DNA of 64,000 nucleotides, from assembly GCF_030123505.1 (NCBI RefSeq), contig NZ_CP126115.1, positions 3,176,001-3,240,000 on the forward strand, given 5' to 3'. Position numbers and translations under genes: made by a program. Each line of letters opens with the position of its first letter. Position 1 is the stretch's first letter. Positions 36,811-47,354 of this stretch are shown here, piece by piece. Source of the stretch: Neobacillus sp. YX16. GTDB taxonomy: Bacteria > Bacillota > Bacilli > Bacillales > Cytobacillaceae. Below the pieces are notes generated by a model. That model was not told the DNA's origin. It saw only the letters and a list, made by a program, of their open reading frames with translations, and did not search any database.

Positions 36811-38004
36811 ATGAAATATAACTTTGATGAGATTGTAAATCGTAGAGGGACCTACTCCATAAAATGGGATGGAGGCCAGATACTTAAAAATATGGGTTTT
36901 ACTGAAAGATACGATGAAGACACGATTCCGTTATTTACAGCCGATATGGATTTACCTGTTCCCCAACCCTTAATAGAGGCATTACATAAAACCGTGGATC
37001 ATCGAATTTTTGGTTATTCTGTATTTCCTGATGAGTATTTTGAAGCTGTACAGCATTGGTTTAAAAAGAGACATAATTGGGAGTTCCAAAAGGAAGAAAT
37101 CGTTTATAGTCCAGGGACAGTTCATGCGTTAAATGTTGCAGTTCGGGCACTTACACAACCAGAAGACGGAGTGATTATCCAACGACCTGTATATCCTCCG
37201 TTTACATCCTCGATAAATGCCAATGGAAGAACGCTGTTAAATAATGCACTCATCGCTGATGAGGAAGGTTATTATTCCATAGATTTTGAAGATTTCGAAG
37301 CGAAAGCAAAAGATGAAAAAACAAAAATGTTTATTTTATGTAACCCACATAATCCAACAGGAAGAGTATTTAATGAAGATGAACTTAGAAAAATGGCTGC
37401 GATTTGTGTGGAAAATAATGTACTGATTATTGCGGATGAAATTCATGGAGATATCATTCGACGAGATCAGACTTTTACTCCAATCGCTAAAGTAGTTCCA
37501 GAACATAAAGATCATATCATTACGTTTACAGCGATTAATAAAACCTTTAATTTGGCTGGACTCCACTGTACGAATGTCATTATTACGAACCCAGAATTGC
37601 GAAAAACCTATTTTGGTGTAATGGGCATGCATTTACCATCACCCTTTACCGTTTCGGCTCTTCTTTCTGTTTACCATGATGGAGAAGATTGGCTTGAGCA
37701 GCTGAAAGAATATATTGATGGCACGATGGAGTGGGCAGTAGGGTATTTGGCAGAAAGGATGCCAAAAGTGAAGGTGCGAATTCCAGAGGGAACCTACATC
37801 ATGTGGATGGATTTTAGTGCTTACGGAATTTCACCTGACGAAGTTCATGACCGGATCTATAACAAAGCAAATGTCTTATTAGAAGATGGGAAAATGTTCG
37901 GAGAAGAAGGTCTGCATCATCAACGGATATGTATTCCTTCACCTAGACCGATGATTAAAGAAGCCTTCGAGAGAATCGCTAGAGAGTTTGAAGACTTAAA
38001 ATAG
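36811..38004 (+). CDS. PatB/MalY-family PLP enzyme (cystathionine beta-lyase type)
   Basis: 397-aa fold-type I PLP enzyme. Substrate/cofactor motifs: TADMDLPVPQPLIEAL at the start, YSPGTVHALNVA, CNPHNPTGRVF, IADEIHGDII and the Schiff-base Lys in AINKTFNLAG; ends ERIAREFEDLK. PatB/MalY enzymes cleave C-S bonds (cystathionine, cysteine) and may transaminate. Location next to sulfate import supports a sulfur amino-acid role. Monocistronic by spacing. Ribosome site GGAAGGG. Confidence 0.88.
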   Translation: MKYNFDEIVNRRGTYSIKWDGGQILKNMGFTERYDEDTIPLFTADMDLPVPQPLIEALHKTVDHRIFGYSVFPDEYFEAVQHWFKKRHNWEFQKEEIVYSPGTVHALNVAVRALTQPEDGVIIQRPVYPPFTSSINANGRTLLNNALIADEEGYYSIDFEDFEAKAKDEKTKMFILCNPHNPTGRVFNEDELRKMAAICVENNVLIIADEIHGDIIRRDQTFTPIAKVVPEHKDHIITFTAINKTFNLAGLHCTNVIITNPELRKTYFGVMGMHLPSPFTVSALLSVYHDGEDWLEQLKEYIDGTMEWAVGYLAERMPKVKVRIPEGTYIMWMDFSAYGISPDEVHDRIYNKANVLLEDGKMFGEEGLHHQRICIPSPRPMIKEAFERIAREFEDLK

Positions 38005-38129
38005 GTAAATTAGTTTTACTGGAGGATGGCAGAAAATACTGGCGGATAGCAATATGCTAGCAAGATGATAGCACGAATTACACAAGGTGATATATCTAAA
38101 AAAGCACTAAGTTTTATAGGAGTGTTGAT

Positions 38130-38912
38130 ATGGTGAGCAGTATGCTTCAAACCTGCACGAACCTTATAAAAAAAGCCCGAAACATTGTCGTCCTTACGGG
38201 TGCAGGAATTAGTACCGAATCAGGGATTAAGGATTTTCGTTCACAAACAGGAATTTATCAGATGGCACCTGAATATATCCTTTCACTCGATAATTTTTAT
38301 CAAAACCCCAAGGGATTTTATCAGTTTGCGGTTGAGAATCTTTACCACCCTGAAGCACTCCCAAATAAGGGACATGAGGTCCTTACACAATGGGAAAACG
38401 AAGGAAAAGTTAGCAGCATTATCACGCAAAATATTGATGGGCTCCATCAAAAAGCGGGTTCCAAACAAGTGATTGAATTTCATGGGACCATGAAAACAGC
38501 TTCCTGTCAAAATTGCCAACATGTCTATTCAACTGAAGAAATGATCAACAGACGTAACAGCATGGATGACTTTTATATTTGTAACCATTGTCGTACTCTT
38601 ACTGAAAAAGAAAGATATATCAAGCCCGATGTAGTCCTATTTGGAGATTCAGGTAAATGGTTTTCCATTGATGGTTTCAATGAAATCATAAACATCATCA
38701 ACCAAGCGGATTGTCTTCTGGTGTTAGGAACAAGTTTGAAGGTGACTCCATTCTCCACATTTCCGCAATACAGGAGACAAGGTACTCCTTTGATTATTAT
38801 CAATAAAGGTGACTCGCCCTATGACAGAGTTAAGGATTCCTACGTTATCCATAACTCTATCGGAGAAACATTGACAAAAATTAATAATAGCTTAAATCCA
38901 CCAATTTATTAA
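38130..38912 (+). CDS. Sir2-family NAD-dependent protein deacylase
   Basis: 260 aa. NAD-binding GAGISTESGIKDFR, TQNIDGLH, catalytic His in EFHGTM, zinc-ribbon CQNCQHVY and CNHC, and GTSLKVTPF. Sirtuins remove acetyl or other acyl groups from lysines using NAD. Slightly diverged in the zinc loop (Cys-x2-Cys, long insert, Cys-x2-Cys). A terminator overlaps the stop codon. Confidence 0.9.
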   Translation: MVSSMLQTCTNLIKKARNIVVLTGAGISTESGIKDFRSQTGIYQMAPEYILSLDNFYQNPKGFYQFAVENLYHPEALPNKGHEVLTQWENEGKVSSIITQNIDGLHQKAGSKQVIEFHGTMKTASCQNCQHVYSTEEMINRRNSMDDFYICNHCRTLTEKERYIKPDVVLFGDSGKWFSIDGFNEIINIINQADCLLVLGTSLKVTPFSTFPQYRRQGTPLIIINKGDSPYDRVKDSYVIHNSIGETLTKINNSLNPPIY

Positions 38913-38928
38913 AAGGTGGATTTTTTGT
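38894..38928 (+). terminator. Terminator of the sirtuin gene
   Basis: AAATCCACC (38894-38902) pairs with GGTGGATTT (38915-38923), followed by TTTTG; it covers the stop codon. Confidence 0.75.
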
Positions 38929-39127
38929 GTTTATTAAGGGGTATATCAATAATTTGCGCGACGTGTCTGAAAAGTAGGAATTATCGTAAAACTACTTCGA
39001 CAATAGTTAATCCTGGTTATATACTATTAAGTAAGGAATGCCCAAGCAGGTTAATAAAAGTGAGCTTCTACAAGTGAAATTACTTCAAATAGTAACTGTG
39101 AAATTTTAGAACAAGGAGGAAATGCAA

Positions 39128-39940
39128 ATGAGTGACTTAATTTTTTCAGTTGAAAATAATGTGGCAAAAATAACGCTTAATCGTCCAGAAAGTTTAAATG
39201 CTTTTAGTGTGGAAATGATTCAATTATGGATTGAGGCACTGGAAAATGTGAGAGATTCTAAGGAAGTAAGAGTTCTGGTTATTTCGGGCAATGGCCGGGG
39301 ATTTTGTTCAGGTGGTGATATTAAATCGATGGCCAATGGAAATGGATTCTTACATAGTGACGGATCAGAGGACCTTTCTTCAACAGCTTTAGCACGTAAA
39401 GATTCACTATGGAAAAAAGTCCAAAGAATTCCTCTCCTTTTACAAGAGATTGATATTCCTGTCATTGCAGTAATACATGGATTTGCCTACGGGGCAGGTT
39501 TTGATATGACTCTAGCTTGTGATATCCGAATTGCAGCTGAAAACACAAAGATATCCGAAAGTTACCTAAATGTAGGAATCGTCCCTGGTGATGGAGCTGC
39601 TTGGTTTTTGCCTAGGTTAGTAGGGACAGATAGAGCATTGGAATTGCTATGGAATAGAACGGTGTTAACTGCTCAAGAAGCAAAAGCTATGGGGCTGATT
39701 ACACATGTAGTTGAAGACGAGAGATTACAAGAGTTCGTGAATCAATATGTAGAAAGATTGGTAAGTGGCCCTCAGGCAGCAATGCGTTTTACCAAGAAGG
39801 CGGTATATCAAGGGTTAACAACGGATTTACGTACTTCCCTCGACATGATTTCTTCCGCAATGGGGATTGTTACTGAGCTGGATGATTACCAAGAAGGAGT
39901 TAATGCCGTTCTGGAAAAAAGAAAACCAACGTTCAATTGA
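39128..39940 (+). CDS. Enoyl-CoA hydratase/isomerase family protein
   Basis: 270 aa from ATG at 39128 (AAGGAGG 8 nt upstream; the ATG two codons earlier is too close). Crotonase fold: LNRPESLNAFS, oxyanion-hole GFCSGGDIKSM and HGFAYGAGFDMTLACD, then LNVGIVPGDGAAWFLPRLVG with an Asp where hydratases have their second catalytic acid. Probably hydration or isomerisation of an acyl-CoA; substrate unknown. Separate from the glycolate operon that follows by 140 bp. Confidence 0.85.
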   Translation: MSDLIFSVENNVAKITLNRPESLNAFSVEMIQLWIEALENVRDSKEVRVLVISGNGRGFCSGGDIKSMANGNGFLHSDGSEDLSSTALARKDSLWKKVQRIPLLLQEIDIPVIAVIHGFAYGAGFDMTLACDIRIAAENTKISESYLNVGIVPGDGAAWFLPRLVGTDRALELLWNRTVLTAQEAKAMGLITHVVEDERLQEFVNQYVERLVSGPQAAMRFTKKAVYQGLTTDLRTSLDMISSAMGIVTELDDYQEGVNAVLEKRKPTFN

Positions 39941-40116
39941 AAATAAGATGCCGGGATAGTAGACGAATCCTGGCTTTTTTATGTGTTTAAATTTTCTAAA
40001 TAGATTGACAATTATGCAGAGTGTAAATAAAATTAAAAGGGAAATGATAATGGAAGATTTTTCACAATAAAATAGAAACGTTGTTTGTTATTACGAAACA
40101 AATGGAGGTGAAGGAA

Positions 40117-41433
40117 TTGATTATTGACGAAGGTCTGTCTGAAATAAAAGCATATTTTAAAGATTTACAGCAAATAGATGAAGACCAAAAACATCCACAT
40201 GGGAATTCCGGAAGAATAAGAATTTATCCAAAAACAGAACAGGAAATTTCTTCTATTCTATCTTATGCAAATAGTAAGGGACTTTCTCTTTTCATCATGG
40301 GAAATGGGTCAAAAAGGGGTTATGGCGGGCTAATAGAAAAAGCAGACATTCTCTTGTCATTAGCTCAATATACTGGAATCGTTGAACATAATCCTGGTGA
40401 TATGACATTAACGGTGAAATCGGGGACACCCTTCCAAGAAATTCAAAACTATTTAGCACCGTACAATCAAAAAATTCCACTGGATCCTTTCTATCCAAAA
40501 CATGCCACTATTGGAGGAATCATTTCTGCCAATGATAGTGGACCAAAAAGAGTGGGGTACGGTTCAGCTAGGGATAATGTTATTGGTCTTAGAATGATCT
40601 ACCCGGATGGAACACTTATCACATCTGGTGGAAAAGTGGTAAAAAACGTTGCCGGCTATGATATGAATAAATTATTTATCGGTGCAATGGGAACGCTTGG
40701 TGTCGTGTCCGAGGTGACAATGAAACTGCGGCCGATTCCAAAATATGAATCTATTCTTTTCGTATCCTTTCCTGAAAATAATCTAGAAGAGATTCAAGCC
40801 TTTGCAGTCAAGGTGCTTGATTCAATGATTGAACCCATCAGCCTCGAGATCCTAACCCCCTCCTTAGCTGGGAAATTGACAAACATTAATCAATATACAT
40901 TGCTTATTTCGTTTGAAGATGTGAAAAGCTCAGTACACTACCAAGAAAATGTTATCAGGAGTTTTACACCTGAAAAAACTACACTTACTTCCCTATCACA
41001 AAAGGAAGCAAAATCCTTCTGGGATAAATTCTATCACCACCAACCTAATGGATTAACAAATTTACCTCCAACAGTAGCAGTACTCAAAATCGGTGTGACC
41101 AATATCGATGTCATAAAGATAATAAAAGAAGCAGAATTAATCGGTGATACTTGTCATGTTTCCATAGAAGCACATGGAGGTTTAGGAACAGGATTAACTC
41201 AAATGACAATTCGTGGTGCAAGTGATGATGTCGTTTCTGCTATAAAATTGATAAGAAATCAAGCTGTAGATCTTGGAGGATATGCAATAGTAAAGCATCT
41301 TCCATTCTCGCTTCGCAAGATTGTAAACGTTTGGGGAGATCAGACTGCATCCCATTTTCTTTTTGAGGGAATCAAACAAAAAATTGATCATAACCAAATC
41401 TTGAACCCAAGTCGTTTTGTCGGGGGGATTTAA
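40117..41433 (+). CDS. glcE: Glycolate oxidase subunit GlcE (FAD-binding)
   Basis: 438 aa if TTG at 40117 is the start, which has GGAGGTG 7 nt upstream; the frame is open 12 codons further up with an ATG at 40102. FAD-binding PCMH-type domain: IMGNGSKRGYGG, LTVKSGTPFQEIQNYL, GGIISANDSGPKRVGYGSARD and VVKNVAGYDMNKLFIGAMGT. Ends ILNPSRFVGGI. Subunit of the membrane-linked glycolate oxidase with GlcD and GlcF, converting glycolate to glyoxylate. First gene of the glc operon. Confidence 0.87.
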   Translation: MIIDEGLSEIKAYFKDLQQIDEDQKHPHGNSGRIRIYPKTEQEISSILSYANSKGLSLFIMGNGSKRGYGGLIEKADILLSLAQYTGIVEHNPGDMTLTVKSGTPFQEIQNYLAPYNQKIPLDPFYPKHATIGGIISANDSGPKRVGYGSARDNVIGLRMIYPDGTLITSGGKVVKNVAGYDMNKLFIGAMGTLGVVSEVTMKLRPIPKYESILFVSFPENNLEEIQAFAVKVLDSMIEPISLEILTPSLAGKLTNINQYTLLISFEDVKSSVHYQENVIRSFTPEKTTLTSLSQKEAKSFWDKFYHHQPNGLTNLPPTVAVLKIGVTNIDVIKIIKEAELIGDTCHVSIEAHGGLGTGLTQMTIRGASDDVVSAIKLIRNQAVDLGGYAIVKHLPFSLRKIVNVWGDQTASHFLFEGIKQKIDHNQILNPSRFVGGI

Positions 41434-41434
41434 T

Positions 41435-42790
41435 GTGAGTGTAAAAGAAATACATGACCTTCCTTGCACATCTTCTCTAGGAAACTATTTATGGCGTGAC
41501 CCTCCACAGGAGAGTAAGTGGGCTGATTGTGTTCATTGTGGTATGTGCTTGGAATCATGTCCTACATATGAACAAAGTGGTGAAGAGCAGCAATCTCCAC
41601 GCGGCCGTGTTTATCTGATTAAAGCAGTGGCTGAGGGAAAGCTGAATGTGGATGAACATTTTGCGGAGCCCGTTTTTTCATGTTTAGATTGCCGTGCTTG
41701 TACGACTGCATGTCCTGTTGATATAGATGTTGGCGGTCTCATAGAGGAAGCACGAGGTCAAATCAGGCAAGCTATTCCTCTTAATGGATGGAAGGGAGCA
41801 GTGAATAAGTTCTTCCTCCACGGCGTGTTCCCCCATCATAATCGCTTACGGTCGCTCGGCGGTCTGTTACGATTTTATCAAAAAAGCGGTTTGCAAAAAG
41901 TGATCAGAAAAACAAATCTCATTCATATTATGCCGCAGCATTTAACGGATATGGAATCAATCATGCCGGAAGTAAAAGGGTCTGTACGTAAAAAATTCAC
42001 TTCTGAAATAAAAGCTAAAGGTGAATCAAAGCATAAAGTGGCAATGCTGACTGGCTGTGTAATGGACGTTTTTTTTAGTGATATCAATGAGTCCACAATC
42101 AATGTACTCACTAGGAATGGAAATGATGTAAGTATCCCGAAAAACCAAACGTGCTGTGGTGCTTTGCATGTTCATGCCGGTGACAGAGAGATGGGTAGAA
42201 AGCTGGCGAAGCAGAATATTGAAGCTTTTGAGAATGAGGAAAAGGTGATTGTGAATGCCGCTGGCTGCGGGTGCATGATGAAGGAATATGCAGAGTTATT
42301 TCGTGATGAACCAGAATGGAAAGAACGTGCTGAAGAATTCGAAGAGAAGGTAGTGGATATTTCCAAATACTTGCATGACACTGGATATGAAAAGCCAAAG
42401 GCAATGATGAATACGCGCATCACCTATCATGACGCATGTCATTTAGCACATGGGCAAGGAATAAGAAAAGAACCCCGAGAAATACTCCTCGACATTCCAG
42501 GTGTAGAAATGGTTCAAATGCCTAATGCAGACCGATGTTGCGGAAGTGCGGGAATCTATAATATTACCAATCCTGAAATGGCAGATGCAGTGCTCAAAAG
42601 TAAAATGGAAAACGTACCAGAAGACGTTGAAATGATTTCGATGGGGAACCCAGGCTGCATGATGCAAATGGCTTTGGGTGTCCAAAAATACGGAAGAACT
42701 CAGAAGATTGTCCACACCGTACAGCTGCTCGATTGGGCTTATCTGAAAGAAGAAGAAGGGGATTTGAATGATGTCAGTCATAAAAATTGA
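41435..42790 (+). CDS. glcF: Glycolate oxidase Fe-S subunit GlcF
   Basis: About 451 aa from GTG at 41435, one base after the glcE stop, with GGGGGAT as ribosome site. Two 4Fe-4S motifs: CVHCGMCLESCPTY and CLDCRACTTACPVD; then two CCG-domain motifs (NQTCCGALHVHAG, DRCCGSAGIYN). Passes electrons from GlcD/GlcE to the quinone pool. Its end overlaps glcD by 23 bp. Confidence 0.9.
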   Translation: MSVKEIHDLPCTSSLGNYLWRDPPQESKWADCVHCGMCLESCPTYEQSGEEQQSPRGRVYLIKAVAEGKLNVDEHFAEPVFSCLDCRACTTACPVDIDVGGLIEEARGQIRQAIPLNGWKGAVNKFFLHGVFPHHNRLRSLGGLLRFYQKSGLQKVIRKTNLIHIMPQHLTDMESIMPEVKGSVRKKFTSEIKAKGESKHKVAMLTGCVMDVFFSDINESTINVLTRNGNDVSIPKNQTCCGALHVHAGDREMGRKLAKQNIEAFENEEKVIVNAAGCGCMMKEYAELFRDEPEWKERAEEFEEKVVDISKYLHDTGYEKPKAMMNTRITYHDACHLAHGQGIRKEPREILLDIPGVEMVQMPNADRCCGSAGIYNITNPEMADAVLKSKMENVPEDVEMISMGNPGCMMQMALGVQKYGRTQKIVHTVQLLDWAYLKEEEGDLNDVSHKN

Positions 42791-44216
42791 TTCCACTGAC
42801 AAGCATATTATGAATCTCGCAGCAATCGTGGGTGGCACTCGTTCCATTTTGTATAAAAAAGTAGATTTGCTCGCATATGATTGCGATGGATTTACGATTC
42901 ATAAGCATTTGCCAAAGGCTGTTGTCTTTCCGAAAAATACAGAGGAAGTATCCCAAATAGTTAAGTATTGCTCTGAAAACAAGCTGCCTTTTCTTGCCCG
43001 TGGTGCGGGAACAGGCTTAAGCGGTGGGGCAATTCCTATTAATGGTGAAGTAATCATCAGCATGGTTCGAATGAAAAAACTAATCAGTGTAGACCTTGAA
43101 AATAGGAGAGCGGTAGTTGAACCTGGCTTCATCAATCTGAAACTAACAAACTCCATTTCTGATAAGGGCTATTATTATGCCCCTGATCCTTCAAGTCAAT
43201 ATTGCTGCACAATTGGAGGGAATGTCGCAGAAAATGCAGGCGGGGCACATTGTCTGAAATATGGAGTAACAACTAATCATATTCTAGGTCTTGAAGTGGT
43301 GCTGCCAAATGGAGAGATTATCGAGATTGGCAGGAATGGAGTCTTGGATGAGCCTGGCTACGATTTACTCGGGCTATTAACTGGTTCAGAAGGGACGCTC
43401 GGAATTGTCACGAAAATTACCGTTCGAATTCTCAAAAGTCCAGAAGGAAAACAGACCGCTTTAGCTTATTTTGATAGGGTTGAAGATGGAAGTCAGGCTG
43501 TATCAGATATTATTTCAGCAGGTATTGTTCCGGCGGCACTGGAAATGATGGACAAAACAGCGATTGAGGCGGTGGAAGCAGCTGCATTTCCTGTCGGACA
43601 TCCAAAGGATATTGAAGCGGTACTATTAATTGAAGTTGACGGAATCGCTGCAGGTATAGAAGAACAAATTAATAAAATCATAGAGGTTTGTAAAAAAAAC
43701 AATGTCAGTGAGGTTCGAGCCGCTAAAGATGAGGAAGAAAGAGGACGGTGGTGGGCCAATCGTAAAACAGGCTTTGGGGCAATGGGTGCCATTTCTCCTG
43801 ATTATTTAGTACAGGATGGGGTCATTCCTAGGAGCAAGCTGCCAGAAGTCCTGCGAAAAATCGCTCAAATAAGTGAAGAATCTGGACTGCGTATTGCCAA
43901 TATTTTTCATGCTGGAGATGGAAATCTCCATCCGCTGGTTCTATTTGATGCTCGTAAGCCAGGAGAAATCGAAAAGGCCTTAGAAGCGGGAAGCCAATGT
44001 TTGAAAGCTTGTGCAGATGTTGGCGGCACGATAACAGGTGAGCATGGGGTAGGAATTGAAAAGCGTGAAGAAATGCGCTTTGTTTTTAATGAAGAGGAAA
44101 TCCTTGCACAAACGAATATACGTGAAGTATTTAACCCTGATAATCTCTTGAATGCCGGGAAACTTTTTCCGACTCCAGGGCGTTGTGTAGAAATAAAAAA
44201 AGAAATGAAAGCGTAA
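42768..44216 (+). CDS. glcD: Glycolate oxidase subunit GlcD
   Basis: 482 aa. FAD-binding PCMH domain (ARGAGTGLSGGAIP, DPSSQYCCTIGGNVAENAGG, GLLTGSEGTLGIVT) and C-terminal oxidase domain with NIFHAGDGNLHPLVLFD, GGTITGEHGVGIEKRE and FNPDNLLNAGKLFP. Catalytic subunit that oxidises glycolate or a similar 2-hydroxy acid. Two ATG codons at the start, within the end of glcF. Confidence 0.93.
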   Translation: MMSVIKIDSTDKHIMNLAAIVGGTRSILYKKVDLLAYDCDGFTIHKHLPKAVVFPKNTEEVSQIVKYCSENKLPFLARGAGTGLSGGAIPINGEVIISMVRMKKLISVDLENRRAVVEPGFINLKLTNSISDKGYYYAPDPSSQYCCTIGGNVAENAGGAHCLKYGVTTNHILGLEVVLPNGEIIEIGRNGVLDEPGYDLLGLLTGSEGTLGIVTKITVRILKSPEGKQTALAYFDRVEDGSQAVSDIISAGIVPAALEMMDKTAIEAVEAAAFPVGHPKDIEAVLLIEVDGIAAGIEEQINKIIEVCKKNNVSEVRAAKDEEERGRWWANRKTGFGAMGAISPDYLVQDGVIPRSKLPEVLRKIAQISEESGLRIANIFHAGDGNLHPLVLFDARKPGEIEKALEAGSQCLKACADVGGTITGEHGVGIEKREEMRFVFNEEEILAQTNIREVFNPDNLLNAGKLFPTPGRCVEIKKEMKA

Positions 44217-44274
44217 TGTTTGTTCATAAAAACGCTGTTTCGTAATAGTGAACAATAACTAGGAGGAATTGTAT

Positions 44275-46452
44275 ATGGTTAACTATGTAAAAGTGGGAAA
44301 TATACAGGTAGCGAGTGAACTCTATGAGTTTATTAATTCTGAGGCATTGCCAGGCAGTCAAGTAAAACAGGGAAGATTTTGGGCAGGATTTGAAAAAATC
44401 ATCACCAATCTGACTCCAAAAAATAAGGAATTACTCGCAAGAAGAGGTGAACTTCAAAGGGAAATTAACACTTGGCATAGAGAGAATAAAGAATTCGATT
44501 TTAATAGATACAAAGCTTTTTTAGAGGAAATCGGCTATCTGCTGCTAGAACCAGAGGATTTTAACATTTCTACAGAAGGAGCAGATGATGAAATTGCACG
44601 TAAAGCTGGACCTCAATTGGTCGTCCCTGTTGATAATGCCCGCTATGCGATTAATGCAGCCAATGCTCGATGGGGTAGTTTGTATGACGCCTTATATGGC
44701 ACTGATGTCATTAGTGATGAGGGTGATGCTAAGGCACAAGGTGGATATAATCCTGTACGTGGGGAAAAAGTCATCTCCTTTGCTAGAGAATTCCTTGACC
44801 ACAGTGTTCCTTTGCAGGTTGGGTCACATAAAGAGGCTGTTAGCTACACCATTGACCAAGGAAGTTTAGTGGTAACCTTACGTAATGGGGATCAAGTTCG
44901 TTTGAAAAATGAAGCTAAATTTGCTGGGTATAAGGGTGAACCAACCCAGCCATCAGCTGTCCTATTGAAAAATAATGATAACTATTTTGAAATCCAAATT
45001 GATCACAGCCATCCAATTGGAAAAACGGATGCTGCAGGTGTAAAAGATATTCTCCTAGAATCGGCTCTTACTTCGATTATGGATTGCGAAGACTCTGTGG
45101 CAGCTGTGGATGCACAGGATAAGGTACTCGTTTATAGGAATTGGCTGGGCTTAAATAGAGGTAATCTTTCTGCCAATTTTACAAAAGGAAATAAAACCTT
45201 AACCCGAACGCTCAATCCTGACCGCAGTTACTTGTCACCTAGTGGCAGTGAATTCACTTTGCCAGGGCGTGCGTTAATGCTCGTTCGAAATGTAGGGCAT
45301 TTGATGACTAATAATGCAGTCCTTGATGGGGACGGTAATGAAGTACAAGAGGGAATCATCGATGCTGTTGTTACCTCTCTATGTGCCAAGCATTCTATCA
45401 TTGGAAATACCACCTTCAAAAATTCTGAAACCGGCTCCATTTATATTGTAAAGCCAAAAATGCATGGTCCCGAAGAAGCAGCATTTGCCAATGAGCTATT
45501 TAATCAGACAGAGGATTTACTAGGTTTAGTCAGAAATACATTAAAAATTGGAGTAATGGATGAGGAACGCCGCACATCGTTAAATCTAAAAGCCTGTATC
45601 CGGGAAGTTCAGGAGCGTGTTGTTTTCATTAACACTGGATTCCTTGACCGGACAGGTGACGAAATGCACACCTCCATGGAGGCAGGTGCGATGATTCGTA
45701 AAAATGAAATGAAATCCACACTTTGGCTGCAAAGCTATGAAAAATCAAATGTTAATAATGGTTTGTCAACAGGCTTCCAAGGAAGAGCGCAAATCGGTAA
45801 AGGAATGTGGGCAATGCCTGATTTAATGAAAAGTATGCTTGAGCAAAAAATCGGCCATTTATTGGCTGGAGGGAACACAGCATGGGTTCCATCTCCAACC
45901 GCTGCCACTTTGCACGCTCTGCATTACCACCAAGTAAATGTGAAGGAAGTACAAAATAATCTTTTTGGAAGTATTTCTGATTTACGTGATGATATTTTGC
46001 AAATTCCTGTTGCTGAGGATACAAATTGGAGTCAAGAAGAAATTCAAGCAGAGCTTGATAATAATGCTCAAGGGATTCTAGGTTATGTGGTAAGGTGGGT
46101 TGAGCAGGGAATCGGCTGCTCAAAAGTACCAGATATTAATAATATTGCACTTATGGAAGACCGAGCCACTCTTCGTATTTCCAGCCAGCACGTAGCGAAC
46201 TGGCTGCATCATGGAGTTTGCAAGAAGGAACAAGTGGTTGAGACAATGAAGAGGATGGCAATGGTAGTGGATGAACAAAATGCTGGCGATTCTGCGTACA
46301 GACCAATGGCACCTGATTTCGATCAATCTGTTGCTTTCCAGGCTGCTTGTGATCTTGTATTTAAGGGCTATGACCAGCCAAGTGGATATACTGAACCCAT
46401 CTTGCATAGCCGCCGACTTGAAGCGAAAGCTAAATTTTCAATCAGATCCTAA
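44275..46452 (+). CDS. glcB: Malate synthase G
   Basis: 725 aa from ATG at 44275 behind TAGGAGG. Full length for isoform G. Motifs: [15 protein letters not shown] near the N-terminus, [41 protein letters not shown] (catalytic Asp/Glu region), and [25 protein letters not shown] (not quoted in full). Condenses glyoxylate with acetyl-CoA to malate, so the product of GlcDEF enters central metabolism. Fourth gene of the glc operon. Confidence 0.95.
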   Translation: MVNYVKVGNIQVASELYEFINSEALPGSQVKQGRFWAGFEKIITNLTPKNKELLARRGELQREINTWHRENKEFDFNRYKAFLEEIGYLLLEPEDFNISTEGADDEIARKAGPQLVVPVDNARYAINAANARWGSLYDALYGTDVISDEGDAKAQGGYNPVRGEKVISFAREFLDHSVPLQVGSHKEAVSYTIDQGSLVVTLRNGDQVRLKNEAKFAGYKGEPTQPSAVLLKNNDNYFEIQIDHSHPIGKTDAAGVKDILLESALTSIMDCEDSVAAVDAQDKVLVYRNWLGLNRGNLSANFTKGNKTLTRTLNPDRSYLSPSGSEFTLPGRALMLVRNVGHLMTNNAVLDGDGNEVQEGIIDAVVTSLCAKHSIIGNTTFKNSETGSIYIVKPKMHGPEEAAFANELFNQTEDLLGLVRNTLKIGVMDEERRTSLNLKACIREVQERVVFINTGFLDRTGDEMHTSMEAGAMIRKNEMKSTLWLQSYEKSNVNNGLSTGFQGRAQIGKGMWAMPDLMKSMLEQKIGHLLAGGNTAWVPSPTAATLHALHYHQVNVKEVQNNLFGSISDLRDDILQIPVAEDTNWSQEEIQAELDNNAQGILGYVVRWVEQGIGCSKVPDINNIALMEDRATLRISSQHVANWLHHGVCKKEQVVETMKRMAMVVDEQNAGDSAYRPMAPDFDQSVAFQAACDLVFKGYDQPSGYTEPILHSRRLEAKAKFSIRS

Positions 46453-46523
46453 TGTATGTTGAGGTCAGGGCGTTTTATTGACAAAATGCCCTGACAAAGT
46501 TCTGCTTAAAGAGGTGAGCAAGT

Positions 46524-47354
46524 TTGCAAAGAGATAATGTGGTGAAGTCTGTAAGCAGGGCACTGGATATTATCGCACTAGTGGGAATGAAAAAGGGCGG
46601 GCTTGGTGTTACAGAGATTGCTAATCAAATTGATATCAATAAAAGCTCTGTTTTTAGAACCCTTTCTACACTTGTTCAATATGGGTATATCGAGCAGGAT
46701 CGTGAAACAGGTAAGTACAAGCTTGGCTATAAGTTTCTGGATATTAGTTCTAAGCTGTTAGAATCCATCGATATAAGGTCCGAAGCGAAACCCTTTCTAA
46801 AAGAACTAGAAAATATGACGAATGAAGTCATTCATCTCGTTGTCTACGACCAGGCGGAAGTCGTCTACATTGAGAAATTAGAAGGAACGGAAACCTTAAG
46901 AACCCATTCAAAGGTTGGAAAAAGAGCTCCGATGCATTGTACGTCCGTTGGGAAGGCCATTCTAGCCCATTTACCTGAAAATGATGTCCTTTCAATCCTG
47001 GACCGAAAAGGAATGCCCTATCATACAGACCATACCATTACTTCAATCGAGGCAATCCTTCAAGAGTTAAAACAAATAAGACAAAGAGGTTATGCTTTAG
47101 ATTTGGAAGAAAATGAATCCGGGATAACCTGTATCGCTGCTCCAGTTTTTGATCATTTAGGAAAAGTAGTCGCAGCTGTGAGTATATCTGGACCAACCAC
47201 AAGGATGACCAAGGATAGATTAACCCAGCTTGGACCGATTATGATTCAAACAAGCCTGCAAATATCAGGGAGACTAGGGCATTTGATTCCTGTACAAGGT
47301 GAAAAACGAGGCAAGAGTGGTTTAGAAGAGGCATCTGATTCCCGTCCAAGGTGA
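46524..47354 (+). CDS. IclR-family transcriptional regulator
   Basis: 276 aa from TTG at 46524 (GAGGTG site). Winged HTH at the N-terminus (SVSRALDIIALVGMKKGGLG, VTEIANQIDINKSSVFRTL) and IclR effector domain with HCTSVGKAILAHLP, GYALDLEENESGITCIAAPV and VAAVSISGP. Last gene after glcB, so it likely controls the glc operon in response to glyoxylate or glycolate. The final 25 residues (from about GHLIPVQGEKRG) are encoded by the first copies of a 52-bp tandem repeat, which may have replaced the native C-terminus. Confidence 0.88.
   Translation: MQRDNVVKSVSRALDIIALVGMKKGGLGVTEIANQIDINKSSVFRTLSTLVQYGYIEQDRETGKYKLGYKFLDISSKLLESIDIRSEAKPFLKELENMTNEVIHLVVYDQAEVVYIEKLEGTETLRTHSKVGKRAPMHCTSVGKAILAHLPENDVLSILDRKGMPYHTDHTITSIEAILQELKQIRQRGYALDLEENESGITCIAAPVFDHLGKVVAAVSISGPTTRMTKDRLTQLGPIMIQTSLQISGRLGHLIPVQGEKRGKSGLEEASDSRPR

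Noticed and set aside
42111..42847. Minus-strand frames opposite glcF
   Set aside because: They overlap one another and the strongly supported glcF gene, and carry no domain.
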